Part shown: positions 44,832-53,954 of the stretch, piece after piece
Position numbering within the stretch: position 1 is the stretch's first letter
Layout of the letters: every line of letters begins with the position of its first letter
Source: Spirosoma aureum
GTDB taxonomy: Bacteria > Bacteroidota > Bacteroidia > Cytophagales > Spirosomataceae
Reading direction: 5' to 3'
Assembly: GCF_011604685.1 (NCBI RefSeq)
Contig: NZ_CP050063.1
Coordinates: 8,473,001 to 8,537,000 of the forward strand
DNA length: 64,000 nucleotides
The notes under the pieces: model-generated
What the model was told of the DNA's origin: nothing
Database searches by the model: none
What the model saw: the letters and a program-made list of their open reading frames with translations, nothing else
Made by a program: the position numbers and the translations under genes

Positions 44832-45727
44832 GAAGCTGTTTAAACTTTCGATTTACGCTTGATCTTCCGTAAGAAAATGACTGAGAAGGCGATAAAATGG
44901 AGTGACGGAAAATTTGAAGAGCACTGACAAGGCTTTGAATTTTCCGTCACTTCAGGGATTAGCAGGCTCAATCACCGAACGATCATGGTAGAGCTGCTCA
45001 TCAAATACATGCTCACCATTTTGGCAGACTGCTTCCGATCATTGGCTTTGACATTGGCAATGATCTCTTCTTGGGCCCAGCCAAGCAAAAACCTGACGAG
45101 TCAAAACCAGAATCAGCATACAAAAATAAATGTTGAAGGTTAATACCAACCTCTTTTAAAAGGGTGCAGATCTCATCAAACAGGCTCTGAATCTCAATAG
45201 GTCATGATGCTGGCCTTCTTGTGGAGTAGACATAGCTACTATGACATCCTGATTGTCCGACAGAAATAGGGCATTCGTGGTGTTACAGGCTTTTCGACCC
45301 TGATGGCCCGTTTAGCTGGCAAATGGCAACCCTCGAATTCAATGCTTGACAAGTCCATATGCTGTCGGTTTTGGGTTAATAAATTCACCCGAATTTTCCA
45401 CCAGCAGTCGGCCTTGCTCCACTTGTAGCAGTAGTAAAAAACCGAATTCCAGAGAAGCACGCTGTCGCCAAAGAACTGCTTGGTGGGTAATTATCACCAT
45501 TGGCATCGCACCGGCGCCCCGGCCCGTTTTCAATCGGTAGAAAATGCATTCGACGACTTCGATGAGGGGGGCTCTTGTTTCAAATCCACGTTGTCCGATT
45601 GTCAGATGTAGCAAAATCCAGGTTTCAATCAAAGCTTTGCCGATGATCACCTGGCTGTGTTTATTGAAAGTTCGCACCTCAAAATTCACACGGCTTTGGG
45701 GATTTCCCCTAAACTTTAAACAGCTTC
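44832..45727 (-). mobile_element. Degenerate IS5-family insertion sequence, 896 bp
   Basis: Both ends are visible: 13-bp perfect terminal inverted repeats GAAGCTGTTTAAA (44832-44844) and its complement (45715-45727). Each end is flanked by CAA (44829-44831 and 45728-45730), fitting a 3-bp target duplication. The inside encodes a frameshifted IS5-type transposase on the minus strand, whose stop lies inside the left repeat. The element sits between the Tat fragment/LytTR site and the LytTR sensor kinase. Confidence 0.8.
44840..45665 (-). pseudogene. IS5-family transposase with frameshifts
   Basis: Pieces in changing frames align in order: KALIETWILLHLTIGQRGFE and LIEVVECIFYRLKTG; then LLWNSVFYYCYKWSKADCWW and HMDLSSIEFEGCHLPAKR; then GRKACNTTNALFLSDNQDV and MSTPQEGQHHD; then EIQSLFDEICTLLKEVGINL with ADSGFDSSGF; then NVKANDRKQSAK; finally LHFIAFSVIFLRKIKRKSKV with the stop at 44840. 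At least four frame changes make it non-functional. First-Asp and second-Asp (ADSGFD) regions of the DDE core can be seen. Confidence 0.8.
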
Positions 45728-45787
45728 CAAAAAAAGAACAGCTATAACTGGTATAATGTCGGGCCAATCCCGACCTGGTCAGAGGCC

Positions 45788-47692
45788 TTAGGCCGGCGTC
45801 GGAATCCACAGTCGAAAGTAGGTGCCGTGCCGGGTCGTCAGGCTCATCTCGCCCCCTATCTGGCCGGTCAGTTCACGAATCAGTCGTTGGCCAAAAGAGC
45901 CTTTTCGCCGGGAAACAGCCGGGATTGCACCGCCCAACTGAGTGTCGGTCTGACCGGGACCCTCCAGCCGAGCGTCGGTCCGACCGGAACCCTCCAGTCC
46001 GGGACCATTATCCTGGACCTCGATGAGTAACCCGGTTGCCGGGCCATCCGTTACCGGCTGGAGCCGAACGCTTAGCCTCGGCTTGGTTACGTTGGCATAC
46101 GCGTATTTGAATGCATTGGTCAGCACTTCGTTCAGAATCAGGCCCAGCGGCACGGCCACATCCACATCGAGTTGGATATCAGCTACTTCAACCTTACAGT
46201 CGAAGGTGTCGGGGTCGAAACCGTAGCCCACCAGGAGGCCCTCGGTGAGTTCGGTCACGTAGGCTTTTATAGGTACATCGGCCAGGTTTTCGTTCTGGTA
46301 AAACTGTTGGTGAATCAACGATATGGCTTCTACCCGCCGTTGTCCGTCCTGTACGGCCTGCACGGCCCGCGGATCGTCGAGTCGTTTCGATTGCATTCGC
46401 ATCAGGCTCGAGACGATGGCCAGATTATTTTTGACCCGGTGGTGCAACTCCTGCATCAGAACGCCCAACCGGTCGGACTGCTGGCTAATCTGCCGGTTGT
46501 TTTCGGAAACCACCTGGCTTGTGGTTCTCAGCCGGGCATTTACCTGCCGGATGACGCGATATTGCCACAGAGCCAGGCCCAGCAGGGCAATCAGGGCAAT
46601 CAGGCCAACCGCCTGCCAACTGATTTGGGTTAACTGACGCTGATTATCAATACTGAGTTGGTTGATGCGGGCCTGTTTCTGAGCAGTCTGGTAGCGGGTT
46701 TCTACTTCGGCAATCTGCCGGTTTTTCTCCACGCTCAGCACGGCATTCCTGTACTGATTACTCAGTCGTTCGTAGACCAGGGCCTGTTTGTATTGGCCCC
46801 TGGCTTCGGCAATGTGTGTCAGGGACTCATAGACCTGCATTCTGTGTTCATCCTGGCGTTCGGGGTCGAGTTCGATCCGGCTCAGGGCCAGCTTCGCGTA
46901 GTGTGCGGCTTCATCCAGTCGACCCAGGTGTAGCAACGGTTCGGGCAGGTGGATGTATTCGTAGAGTTCCCGTCGCTTATCGCCCTGCTGGAGACTGTAG
47001 GTCAGGCACTGGCGAAAGGTTTTTTCGGCTTCGCGGTACTGCCCCCCATCCGTCAATAGCACTCCGTAGCCATCCAGGTAACTATAAAATTGTTGCCATT
47101 TCCGGGTCACCCATAAAACGGTCATGGCTTTTCGACCATAGGCCAGCGCCGAATCCAGTTTTCCGGCATTTACGAAATCATCAGCCTTATCTGCATACAT
47201 AAACGGCAGCATAGACAGTTGATGATACTCGCGTTGTAACGTAGTCGCCTGCTGATTGTATTCCTGTCTTTTGTCTAAATTCTGAAGGCTACTATAGACT
47301 CCGATAATATGAACACACAGTTGTTGTTGCTGTTCAAAAGCATAGGTGGCCTGGTAGATAGCCAGTGCCTTTAGGAAAAAATCAACGGACCTGACTAGAT
47401 TACCGTTGGTCTCTTCAATATACCCTGACAGCTCGTAGAATCGGGCCGTCCAGGCGGTTAAATGAGCCTGTTGCGCTGCTCTTAACGAAGTCCGTAATAA
47501 GGTTCTGGCTTCGGCAAATCGGGAATGTTCGTTCAGAAAAATGACATACTTATTTGTCCATTCAAAGCGTTGTACAGGCGACAACCCCGCCATCCGCCGT
47601 TGAAAGAGGCTATCGTAATCAATCGGCGGTAGGGTTTGTGCCCGACTGCTGATACCCAGCGACAACAGGAAAATGAACAGACCGGTACGCAT
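45788..47692 (-). CDS. TPR sensor histidine kinase, HisKA_2 family
   Basis: A 634-residue membrane kinase. Signal peptide about 1-19; periplasmic TPR-like helices about 35-315 (DSALAYGRKAMTVLW, YREAEKTFRQCLTYSLQQGD); coiled coil about 318-355; one membrane span about 361-377 (VGLIALIALLGLALW); a short linker; HisKA_2 with His 417/418 (LMQELHHRVKNNLAIVSSLM) and HATPase_c (LGLILNEVLTNAFKYAY, VQDNGPGLEG). The ATP lid between G1 and G2 carries an insert made of two 30-bp tandem units (45938-45997), encoding two roughly matching 10-residue stretches. It follows the LytTR gene by four bases and is its likely partner. Confidence 0.9.
   Translation of the reverse strand: MRTGLFIFLLSLGISSRAQTLPPIDYDSLFQRRMAGLSPVQRFEWTNKYVIFLNEHSRFAEARTLLRTSLRAAQQAHLTAWTARFYELSGYIEETNGNLVRSVDFFLKALAIYQATYAFEQQQQLCVHIIGVYSSLQNLDKRQEYNQQATTLQREYHQLSMLPFMYADKADDFVNAGKLDSALAYGRKAMTVLWVTRKWQQFYSYLDGYGVLLTDGGQYREAEKTFRQCLTYSLQQGDKRRELYEYIHLPEPLLHLGRLDEAAHYAKLALSRIELDPERQDEHRMQVYESLTHIAEARGQYKQALVYERLSNQYRNAVLSVEKNRQIAEVETRYQTAQKQARINQLSIDNQRQLTQISWQAVGLIALIALLGLALWQYRVIRQVNARLRTTSQVVSENNRQISQQSDRLGVLMQELHHRVKNNLAIVSSLMRMQSKRLDDPRAVQAVQDGQRRVEAISLIHQQFYQNENLADVPIKAYVTELTEGLLVGYGFDPDTFDCKVEVADIQLDVDVAVPLGLILNEVLTNAFKYAYANVTKPRLSVRLQPVTDGPATGLLIEVQDNGPGLEGSGRTDARLEGPGQTDTQLGGAIPAVSRRKGSFGQRLIRELTGQIGGEMSLTTRHGTYFRLWIPTPA
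45938..45997 (-). repeat. Two 30-bp tandem repeats inside the kinase ATP lid
   Basis: Units 45938-45967 and 45968-45997 agree at 26 of 30 bases and keep the reading frame, adding ten residues per copy next to the G1 box. This may be a recent in-frame duplication. Confidence 0.8.
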
Positions 47693-47696
47693 AGGA

Positions 47697-48476
47697 TTAC
47701 CGAATGTCGAAGTGGCGCAAAAAGTCGGGCTTATAGATTCGGCCCAGCGGCAGGCTCAGCGCGGGCAGACACACTTCCCGCTCATTGAAGGTACTCACCC
47801 GGTTCAGATTTACCGCATAGGAGCGGTGAATGCGAATCAGGCGGGGGAAGCTAAGGCGATCCAGCACGTGGCTAATGGTCAGCCGCAGGGCGTAACGGTG
47901 CTGGGCGGTCACTAACCTCGTATAGGAACCATCGGCTTCAATATAGTCGATATCATCGAGGCTAATTTTGACGAACTGGTATTTATGTTTGATAAACACC
48001 GCGTCGTCAATCCGCAGAATGGGTTCAATCCGGGCTTCATCTTTGAGCGCAGGCAGACTGGTCAGGGAAGGCAGTGGTTCGGCCGGAGTAGTTACCGACT
48101 GGGTAAAGTTTCGCAGAGCCAGTTCAATGGCGGCTCGCAGGCCGGGTACGGTGACGGGTTTGATCAGGTAAGCTGACGGGTAGAGCCGCATGGCACGGTC
48201 GAGCGTGACCTTATCGGTCAGGGCGGTCAGGAAGATGATGGGAATGGGCCGTTCGGCCAGCAGGCGTTCCGCCGTTTCGATGCCGTCCCACCCGCCTTTG
48301 ATATGAATATCGCACAGAGCCAGGTCAAGCCGGTTTTGCTGGTGCAAGCTAAGGGCTTTGGGGCCGTTGTTGGCCGTCCCAATCACGAAATAGCCTTCTT
48401 CTTCCAGCAAATCGCTCAGGTCCATGGAGAGCACCGCTTCATCTTCAATAATCAGGATGTTGATAGGGTCAGCCAT
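47697..48476 (-). CDS. LytTR-family response regulator
   Basis: A 259-residue regulator. The receiver domain is about 5-120 (ILIIEDEAVLSMDLSDLLEE) with phospho-acceptor Asp 56 (LALCDIHIKG), the Thr of IFLTALTD and the Lys of YLIKPVT. After a linker, the LytTR DNA-binding domain is about 155-255 (ISLDDIDYIEADGSYTRLVT, LTISHVLDRLSFPRLIRIHR, YAVNLNRVSTF). LytTR domains bind pairs of 9-bp direct repeats 21 bp apart; matching repeats lie upstream of its own operon (49489-49518) and of the serine hydrolase unit (44781-44810). It sits between a lipoprotein gene and its kinase with gaps of three and four bases. Confidence 0.92.
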   Translation of the reverse strand: MADPINILIIEDEAVLSMDLSDLLEEEGYFVIGTANNGPKALSLHQQNRLDLALCDIHIKGGWDGIETAERLLAERPIPIIFLTALTDKVTLDRAMRLYPSAYLIKPVTVPGLRAAIELALRNFTQSVTTPAEPLPSLTSLPALKDEARIEPILRIDDAVFIKHKYQFVKISLDDIDYIEADGSYTRLVTAQHRYALRLTISHVLDRLSFPRLIRIHRSYAVNLNRVSTFNEREVCLPALSLPLGRIYKPDFLRHFDIR

Positions 48477-48479
48477 GAA

Positions 48480-49361
48480 TCAGGGAAAGGTAAGGTATTC
48501 TATTGAAACGGTATCCCGGATGCCCGTCAGCAAATCAGTGCTGAACTGCCCGGTTATGAAGCCCAGGGTGTCGGTTCGCCAGCTAACCGACACGTCCGCC
48601 CGTTTGATTAGTTTGGTGGGCGTTTCGGGGGGCGCGTACCGGTAAATTTCTACGTGCCGGGCTACTTCGCTGCTGATGGGAAACACCTCTCCCCAAGTAA
48701 TCCAGGAGTAGCGGTTCAAATCATATGGCACGCCCCGTATCAACTGATAAGGACTGGATACTGATGAGTTGAAGTCCCGCTGAATGACCCGGTAGTAAAG
48801 GATGTTCCGGTCATTTCGCACGTCGAGTTGCACATACCGCCCCTGACCATCCAGCCGGTATTGGGTCGAGTGAGCCGTCAGTCCACTGTCGTTCAGTGGC
48901 ATTCCCACTAGCTTTGTAATCTGTCCTTTCGCATTGGTGCTGACCTGATAGCGATAGATGAGCTGATCATCCAGAAAAAAGTCGATTCCTTCCAGCTTTC
49001 CATTTTTGTAACGGTATCGACTGAAGCCACGCTCATCGCGTACTTGGTCCAGAACGCCCGCCTTCGTGTAAATGAGGTTCTGGTTCAAGGGATAATCCTT
49101 CTGGTTAAACGTGTGTTCAACGGCTGAAGACTGGCTTAGCCGCTGCCCGGAGTCAAACGTATAGGTGTAATAATTGGTGTTATAGGCATGCCATACCACT
49201 TGTCGACACCGGCGTTTGGGGTGGGCAGGGGCCACACGTATGGGCAAGGTATTGGCTCTGGTCATACTGTTTTGATGATCGGTGGGTGTACAGGCAAACA
49301 AGGCTATCAACAGCAGGAAAATGAATAGGGGGATTTTTATCGGGACTATTGTACTCAGCAT
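48480..49361 (-). CDS. Lipoprotein of unknown function, first gene of the LytTR operon
   Basis: A roughly 293-residue lipoprotein. The ATG at 49361 (MLSTIVPIKI) gives a short leader with lipidated Cys in LIALFACTP; an ATG at 49385 adds eight residues. The mature part is rich in Tyr/Arg and beta-strand patterns of the form x-YRYKNGKLEGIDFFLDDQ, YRYQVSTNAKGQITKL and YRLDGQGRYVQLDV, reminiscent of RHS/YD-type repeats and of Bacteroidota lipoproteins with the same pattern. No catalytic motif. As the first gene of the operon it could be a ligand-binding or sensing partner of the kinase; this is inference. Confidence 0.75.
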   Translation of the reverse strand: MLSTIVPIKIPLFIFLLLIALFACTPTDHQNSMTRANTLPIRVAPAHPKRRCRQVVWHAYNTNYYTYTFDSGQRLSQSSAVEHTFNQKDYPLNQNLIYTKAGVLDQVRDERGFSRYRYKNGKLEGIDFFLDDQLIYRYQVSTNAKGQITKLVGMPLNDSGLTAHSTQYRLDGQGRYVQLDVRNDRNILYYRVIQRDFNSSVSSPYQLIRGVPYDLNRYSWITWGEVFPISSEVARHVEIYRYAPPETPTKLIKRADVSVSWRTDTLGFITGQFSTDLLTGIRDTVSIEYLTFP

Positions 49362-49464
49362 GGGTAGACTGGAAAGGCTACTCAAGTTACGTCAAATTGT
49401 TAAAACACCATGTATACCTGTGGGTCAAGGGTATGGAGCTTATCCCTTAAAAGTAAACAGTTAA

Positions 49465-49484
49465 ATTTATCCGTACGGATAAAT
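49465..49484. promoter_or_regulatory. 20-bp perfect palindrome upstream of the LytTR operon
   Basis: ATTTATCCGT at 49465-49474 is exactly complementary to ACGGATAAAT at 49475-49484, with no spacer. It ends four bases before the LytTR-type repeat, so the two form one compact control region about 80-130 bases before the lipoprotein start. It resembles a dimeric-repressor site more than a terminator. Confidence 0.6.
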
Positions 49485-49488
49485 GGTC

Positions 49489-49518
49489 ATGAACGACGGG
49501 TTTGCGTACACGAATAAC
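49489..49518 (-). promoter_or_regulatory. LytTR-type direct repeat upstream of the LytTR operon
   Basis: ATGAACGAC (49489-49497), the same 9-mer as at 44781, is followed 21 bp later by ACGAATAAC (49510-49518), matching at six of nine positions. The orientation towards the minus-strand operon is the same as at the serine hydrolase site, which suggests autoregulation. The rest of the gap up to 49859 shows nothing further; an 8-mer CTAGTTTG near 49822 is a weak -7 match for the HTCS gene. Confidence 0.5.
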
Positions 49519-49859
49519 CGGAATAAAGCAGTATACAGCGTATGCTAAAAATATGAGTTGACAGTTAATAAAAATCAGAAGCCTCCCCTACCCATCCACG
49601 TTCAAAAAAACGTCCGAATAAATTAAGGTTAAGATTCTACGTAGAAAGGCTAGTAAAAAAGTTACGTTCCATTGTTTCTTATGATACCTCTTCCTGATCG
49701 TGAATAATAAGATCGCCGGTACCTTTAATTCCGATATTTTAATTCTTAATGGATGATAACCGATGTATTTTTACATAGCTAACGATACGATCTGAAAACG
49801 AGCGACTCATCCGATACTGCTAGTTTGTCTTTCACGCCAAAATTCCACATATTCCTACG

Positions 49860-52800
49860 ATGCAATTCGGTTTTTTGGCCCTTCTGATCAGTTGGTTGAT
49901 GACATCTTGGTTGCCCGCTGTGGCACAGGTTAACTTTCAGTTGCTCAATACTGGCGATGGGCTTTCTCACAGTACCGTTCATGACTTATTGCAAGACCGG
50001 AAAGGGTTTTTATGGCTGGCAACCGCTGACGGTCTGGATCGCTATGATGGTCAAAGTTTTCAGGTGTATCGTCGCTCACAGCGTGACCCCGGAAGCCTAA
50101 GCAGCAACGAAGTAACTTGTCTTTTTGAGGATAAACAGGGCCGACTGTGGGTGGGCACACGGTCCGGTGGATTATCGCAATTGGACAGCACGGGCATCCA
50201 TTTTGACCATTTAGTCCGAACATCAACGGGCGTCGATATGTCGACGGCTACGATTACGGCGCTGGAACAGGACAGATCAGGTAAAATCTGGGCGACAACA
50301 AATGACTTAGGAATTCTCCAGATTAACCCGGCTACGCGGGAGGTTAAGCAGTTATCGGTGGATAATTACCACTTGCCCAAAACACGACCGTTTACAGTTT
50401 GCCCAGATCATGACGGCAACATTTGGATTGGCTACGAAGCTGGCGTTGTAGTGAAGATCCGTCTTTCTGATTATCAAGTGCGGATGTATCAGTTACCGAT
50501 CCGAAATACCGTTTCTACCGGGAATATCATGACGCTGCTTTGCGATAGCCGGGGCCAACTACTGGCAGGGACACAGGGGTGGGGGTTGTTTAGGTATAAC
50601 CCCGCGCAGGAATCATTCTCATCGATTTATTATCGGGAAGGAACGATTGAGGGTGTGAACTTCGCCCGGAGTTTGTACGAAGATGCTACGGGAAAATACT
50701 GGCTAGGTACAGACGATGGGGTACTGGTATCGGCGCAAGCGGATTTCGGGCAACCAACGCAGTATCGGGCGGAGCCAACCGTGCGCAACAGCCTCAGCAC
50801 ACACGCCATTCTCTGCGTTCGGGGCGACAAACAGGGAAATATCTGGATGGGAACCTGGGAAGGTGGGCTTAATGTACTGTTTGCCCACCCCGGCTTATTT
50901 GAGCAATATACTCACCAGATCGGGCAGCCCAACAGCCTGATGACGCCCCAGATCTCGTCGGTATCCGCTGATAAACAAGGCAATGTCTGGATGGGAAGCA
51001 CACAGGGGCTCACTTATTTAAACCGGAAAGCAAACACGTATCACCATTATAAGCATCGGCCCGGAGACCCCACTTCGCTGGCAGGAAACGACGTTACGTT
51101 TATCAATAGCCTGTCAAATCGGGTCTTGCTGGTTAGTATCTGGAACAAAGGCACCGATGTCGTGGATACCGAGACAGGCCGGGTTTTGCGCCACCTGACG
51201 CAGTTAAATTCGGAGCAGATTCACACTGTTCTTCCGACCGATTCTCACAAAGCCTGGGTCGCAACCAATCGTGGGACACTCTGGGAATTGGACACTAAAA
51301 CCTGGCAGATCGAGCCGGTAAAAGGGTTTACACGTACCAATAATTCGTTCAGGACAATTCTGGAAGGAAGCGACGGCACCCTTTGGATTGGAACACTGGG
51401 TCGAGGCTTGATTGAGTGGCGAAGACGCACGGGGCTGATTCGTCGGCATCGCTTTTCCTTGCCTGATGGCCTGGACGATAGTCATGTGACCTGCCTACTG
51501 GAAGACAGGCAACACCGCCTTTGGGTGGGCACGCTGGGCGGTTTGCATCGGTTCAATACCAGCAGGCAGCGTTTTGAGTTGATTTCGACCGACAACGGAT
51601 TATCAAATGATGCCATCATGAGCCTCTGCCAGGATCGGAGAGGCAACGTATGGGTGGCCACAAACGACGGTCTTTGTCAGCTTAATGAAGCCGGTCAAGT
51701 GGTGCGAACATATCGTAAAAGCGACGGTTTACCAGGCAATGATTTTACGGAAAAAGCCGTAAGTCAAAGCCCGGACGGTACGCTTTTTTGGGGTGGGAAA
51801 TACGGTTTAACGGTTTTCAATCCCGTTCGTTTCGAAACCAATGCCCAGCCATTTCCGGTTTACATTACCGGCATGAAACTCTTCAATCGCGCTGTGGTTC
51901 CGGGGGAAGCCGATTCTCCGCTTACGCGCAATCTGCCAGAAACGAAGTCAATCACCCTTCAGCACGATCAGACCGTTATGACGTTCGAGTTTGCCACAGT
52001 GGCGTTCCAGGCACACCGGAACATTCGATATGCATACCGTCTAGACGGTTTTGAAAAGGCCTGGAACTTCGTTGGCCCGCAACAGTCCGCGACTTATACC
52101 AATCTTGACCCCGGCACGTATTTGTTTCGGGTGAAAGCCGCCACCTCCGATGACTTCGCAAAGGCCTCCGAGACCGTGCTTCAGCTGATAGTGCTTCCGC
52201 CCTGGTATCGTACCTACTGGGCTTATTTTTTATATGCAGGCCTAGTGGCCAGTCTTTTGATGCTCATTCGTCGGATGATTCAGATTCGGGAAAGCTATAA
52301 AACCGAGTTGAGAATTGAGCACATCGAAACCGAAAAAGCCAGGGAGCTTGATCGATTACGGTCTGGCTTTTTTACTAACATTTCGCATGAGTTTCGTACA
52401 CCATTAACCCTCATAATGACCCCGTTAGAGCAGTTTTTATCTGACCGGGCACCTGATCCCCGGCGTCTCTGGTTCCAGACTATGCATCAGAATGCCCACC
52501 GGCTTTTGCGGCTCATTAATCAGTTACTCGATTTGTCAAAACTGGAATCAGGATCATTCCGTCCTGAAATCAATCGGCAGGATATATTGGAGTTTGTCCG
52601 GCGAGTGGTGGGTTCCTTTGAACCAATTGCCGTGCAGCAACGCGTAACCTTGCAGGTAGAAACGGAACTAGCTACGTTCCCCGCTTTTTTTGACCCCGAT
52701 ATTGTTGAGAAGATACTTTATAACCTGATTGCCAATGCCCTGAAATTCACAACCGAAGGTGGTACTGTTACAATTCGATGTGCGGTTGGTAACGTCGGTG

Positions 52801-53954
52801 AATCGCCAGAGTTATTACTGGAAGTTGAGGATACCGGTATTGGCATTTCGGCTGACCATGTATTGCATATTTTCGACCGGTTTTATCAGGTGAATGGCCA
52901 GCACCAGCTCAAAAAAGCAGGTACAGGTATCGGCCTGGCCTTAACAAGAGAGTTAGTTGAGTTGCACCGGGGTAGTATTCAGGTCGAAAGTCAGCTTGGT
53001 GTTGGAACGGTGTTCACAATCAATCTACCCGTATCTGAGATATCTTTCCCGGTCGATTGGCTATCAAATCGCCCGGTCGACGGAGTGCCAATAGCTGACA
53101 AACCGGCAATCTGGTTAGAGACTGCATCGGAAGTAACGCCCTCGTCCGTGAACAACTCCAGCGACCTTCCGCTGGTTTTGATTGTAGAAGACCACGATGA
53201 TTTGCGGCATTATCTAAGTGATTGTTTTAGCCAAAGTTATCGGGTTTTGCAAGCCACGAACGGTAGAGAAGCCCTCGAGCAGGCCGAAAAGGAAGTTCCG
53301 GACCTCATTGTTAGCGATTGGTTGATGCCAGACATGGACGGCGTGCAGTTGTGCGAAGCCATCAAAACCAACGAGAAAACCAGCCACGTTCCACTCATTT
53401 TATTAACGTCAAAATCAAGCACAGAAAGTAAGCTACAGGGCCTGAGCGTTGGTGCTGATGACTACGTAACGAAACCCTTCAATGTGGACTTACTCCGAAC
53501 ACGGGCCAGAAACCTGATTCAAAGTCGGCAGCAGTTACGCGAGAAATACGGTCGGATGATCTACCTACAACCCTTCGACCTTCCGATTGAGTCTGCCGAA
53601 GAGCTGTTTCTCAAAAAAGTACTTTCGCTTATCGAAACGCACATCGCCGATACTGATCTAGACGTACAACGACTTGAGCGCGAACTGGGTATGAGCAATA
53701 CGCAACTGTATCGCAAGCTGAGAGCATTGACCGGTAAAGGCGGGAATGAACTCATTCGAAGCATCCGGCTGGAACGTGCCCGACAATGGCTCCGTGCGGG
53801 CGGGCATCAGGTAGCCGAAGTGGCTTATCTGGTTGGCTTCAACGACCCAAATTATTTCATCCGCGCCTTCCGAAAGGAGTTTGGCGTTCCGCCAGGAGAA
53901 TATCTCCAGGAAAGTAAGTCGAACCCGGATAAAGGCGACGTTGTGAAAGTCTAA
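49860..53954 (+). CDS. Hybrid two-component system regulator (propeller HTCS)
   Basis: A 1364-residue one-protein signalling chain. Signal peptide about 1-23; two-bladed seven-fold Reg_prop propellers about 25-690 (DGLSHSTVHDLLQDRKGFLW, LWVGTRSGGL and about 12 similar repeats); Y_Y_Y domain about 700-770 (FATVAFQAHRNIRYAYRLDG); membrane span about 785-802; HisKA with His 843 (FFTNISHEFRTPLTLIM); HATPase_c (LYNLIANALKF, VEDTGIGIS, GTGIGLALTREL); receiver with Asp 1153 (LIVSDWLMPDMDG); AraC helix-turn-helix about 1255-1355 (SNTQLYRKLRALTGKGGNEL, VAYLVGFNDPNYFIRAFRKE). Such regulators sense a glycan fragment in the periplasm and switch on nearby carbohydrate genes. It converges with, and overlaps by four bases, the GH78 operon. 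Confidence 0.95.
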   Translation: MQFGFLALLISWLMTSWLPAVAQVNFQLLNTGDGLSHSTVHDLLQDRKGFLWLATADGLDRYDGQSFQVYRRSQRDPGSLSSNEVTCLFEDKQGRLWVGTRSGGLSQLDSTGIHFDHLVRTSTGVDMSTATITALEQDRSGKIWATTNDLGILQINPATREVKQLSVDNYHLPKTRPFTVCPDHDGNIWIGYEAGVVVKIRLSDYQVRMYQLPIRNTVSTGNIMTLLCDSRGQLLAGTQGWGLFRYNPAQESFSSIYYREGTIEGVNFARSLYEDATGKYWLGTDDGVLVSAQADFGQPTQYRAEPTVRNSLSTHAILCVRGDKQGNIWMGTWEGGLNVLFAHPGLFEQYTHQIGQPNSLMTPQISSVSADKQGNVWMGSTQGLTYLNRKANTYHHYKHRPGDPTSLAGNDVTFINSLSNRVLLVSIWNKGTDVVDTETGRVLRHLTQLNSEQIHTVLPTDSHKAWVATNRGTLWELDTKTWQIEPVKGFTRTNNSFRTILEGSDGTLWIGTLGRGLIEWRRRTGLIRRHRFSLPDGLDDSHVTCLLEDRQHRLWVGTLGGLHRFNTSRQRFELISTDNGLSNDAIMSLCQDRRGNVWVATNDGLCQLNEAGQVVRTYRKSDGLPGNDFTEKAVSQSPDGTLFWGGKYGLTVFNPVRFETNAQPFPVYITGMKLFNRAVVPGEADSPLTRNLPETKSITLQHDQTVMTFEFATVAFQAHRNIRYAYRLDGFEKAWNFVGPQQSATYTNLDPGTYLFRVKAATSDDFAKASETVLQLIVLPPWYRTYWAYFLYAGLVASLLMLIRRMIQIRESYKTELRIEHIETEKARELDRLRSGFFTNISHEFRTPLTLIMTPLEQFLSDRAPDPRRLWFQTMHQNAHRLLRLINQLLDLSKLESGSFRPEINRQDILEFVRRVVGSFEPIAVQQRVTLQVETELATFPAFFDPDIVEKILYNLIANALKFTTEGGTVTIRCAVGNVGESPELLLEVEDTGIGISADHVLHIFDRFYQVNGQHQLKKAGTGIGLALTRELVELHRGSIQVESQLGVGTVFTINLPVSEISFPVDWLSNRPVDGVPIADKPAIWLETASEVTPSSVNNSSDLPLVLIVEDHDDLRHYLSDCFSQSYRVLQATNGREALEQAEKEVPDLIVSDWLMPDMDGVQLCEAIKTNEKTSHVPLILLTSKSSTESKLQGLSVGADDYVTKPFNVDLLRTRARNLIQSRQQLREKYGRMIYLQPFDLPIESAEELFLKKVLSLIETHIADTDLDVQRLERELGMSNTQLYRKLRALTGKGGNELIRSIRLERARQWLRAGGHQVAEVAYLVGFNDPNYFIRAFRKEFGVPPGEYLQESKSNPDKGDVVKV

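Noticed and set aside
45339..45809. 156-codon minus-strand frame
   Set aside because: It joins the antisense end of the kinase region, IS5 end sequence and one transposase piece; the IS interpretation explains it better.
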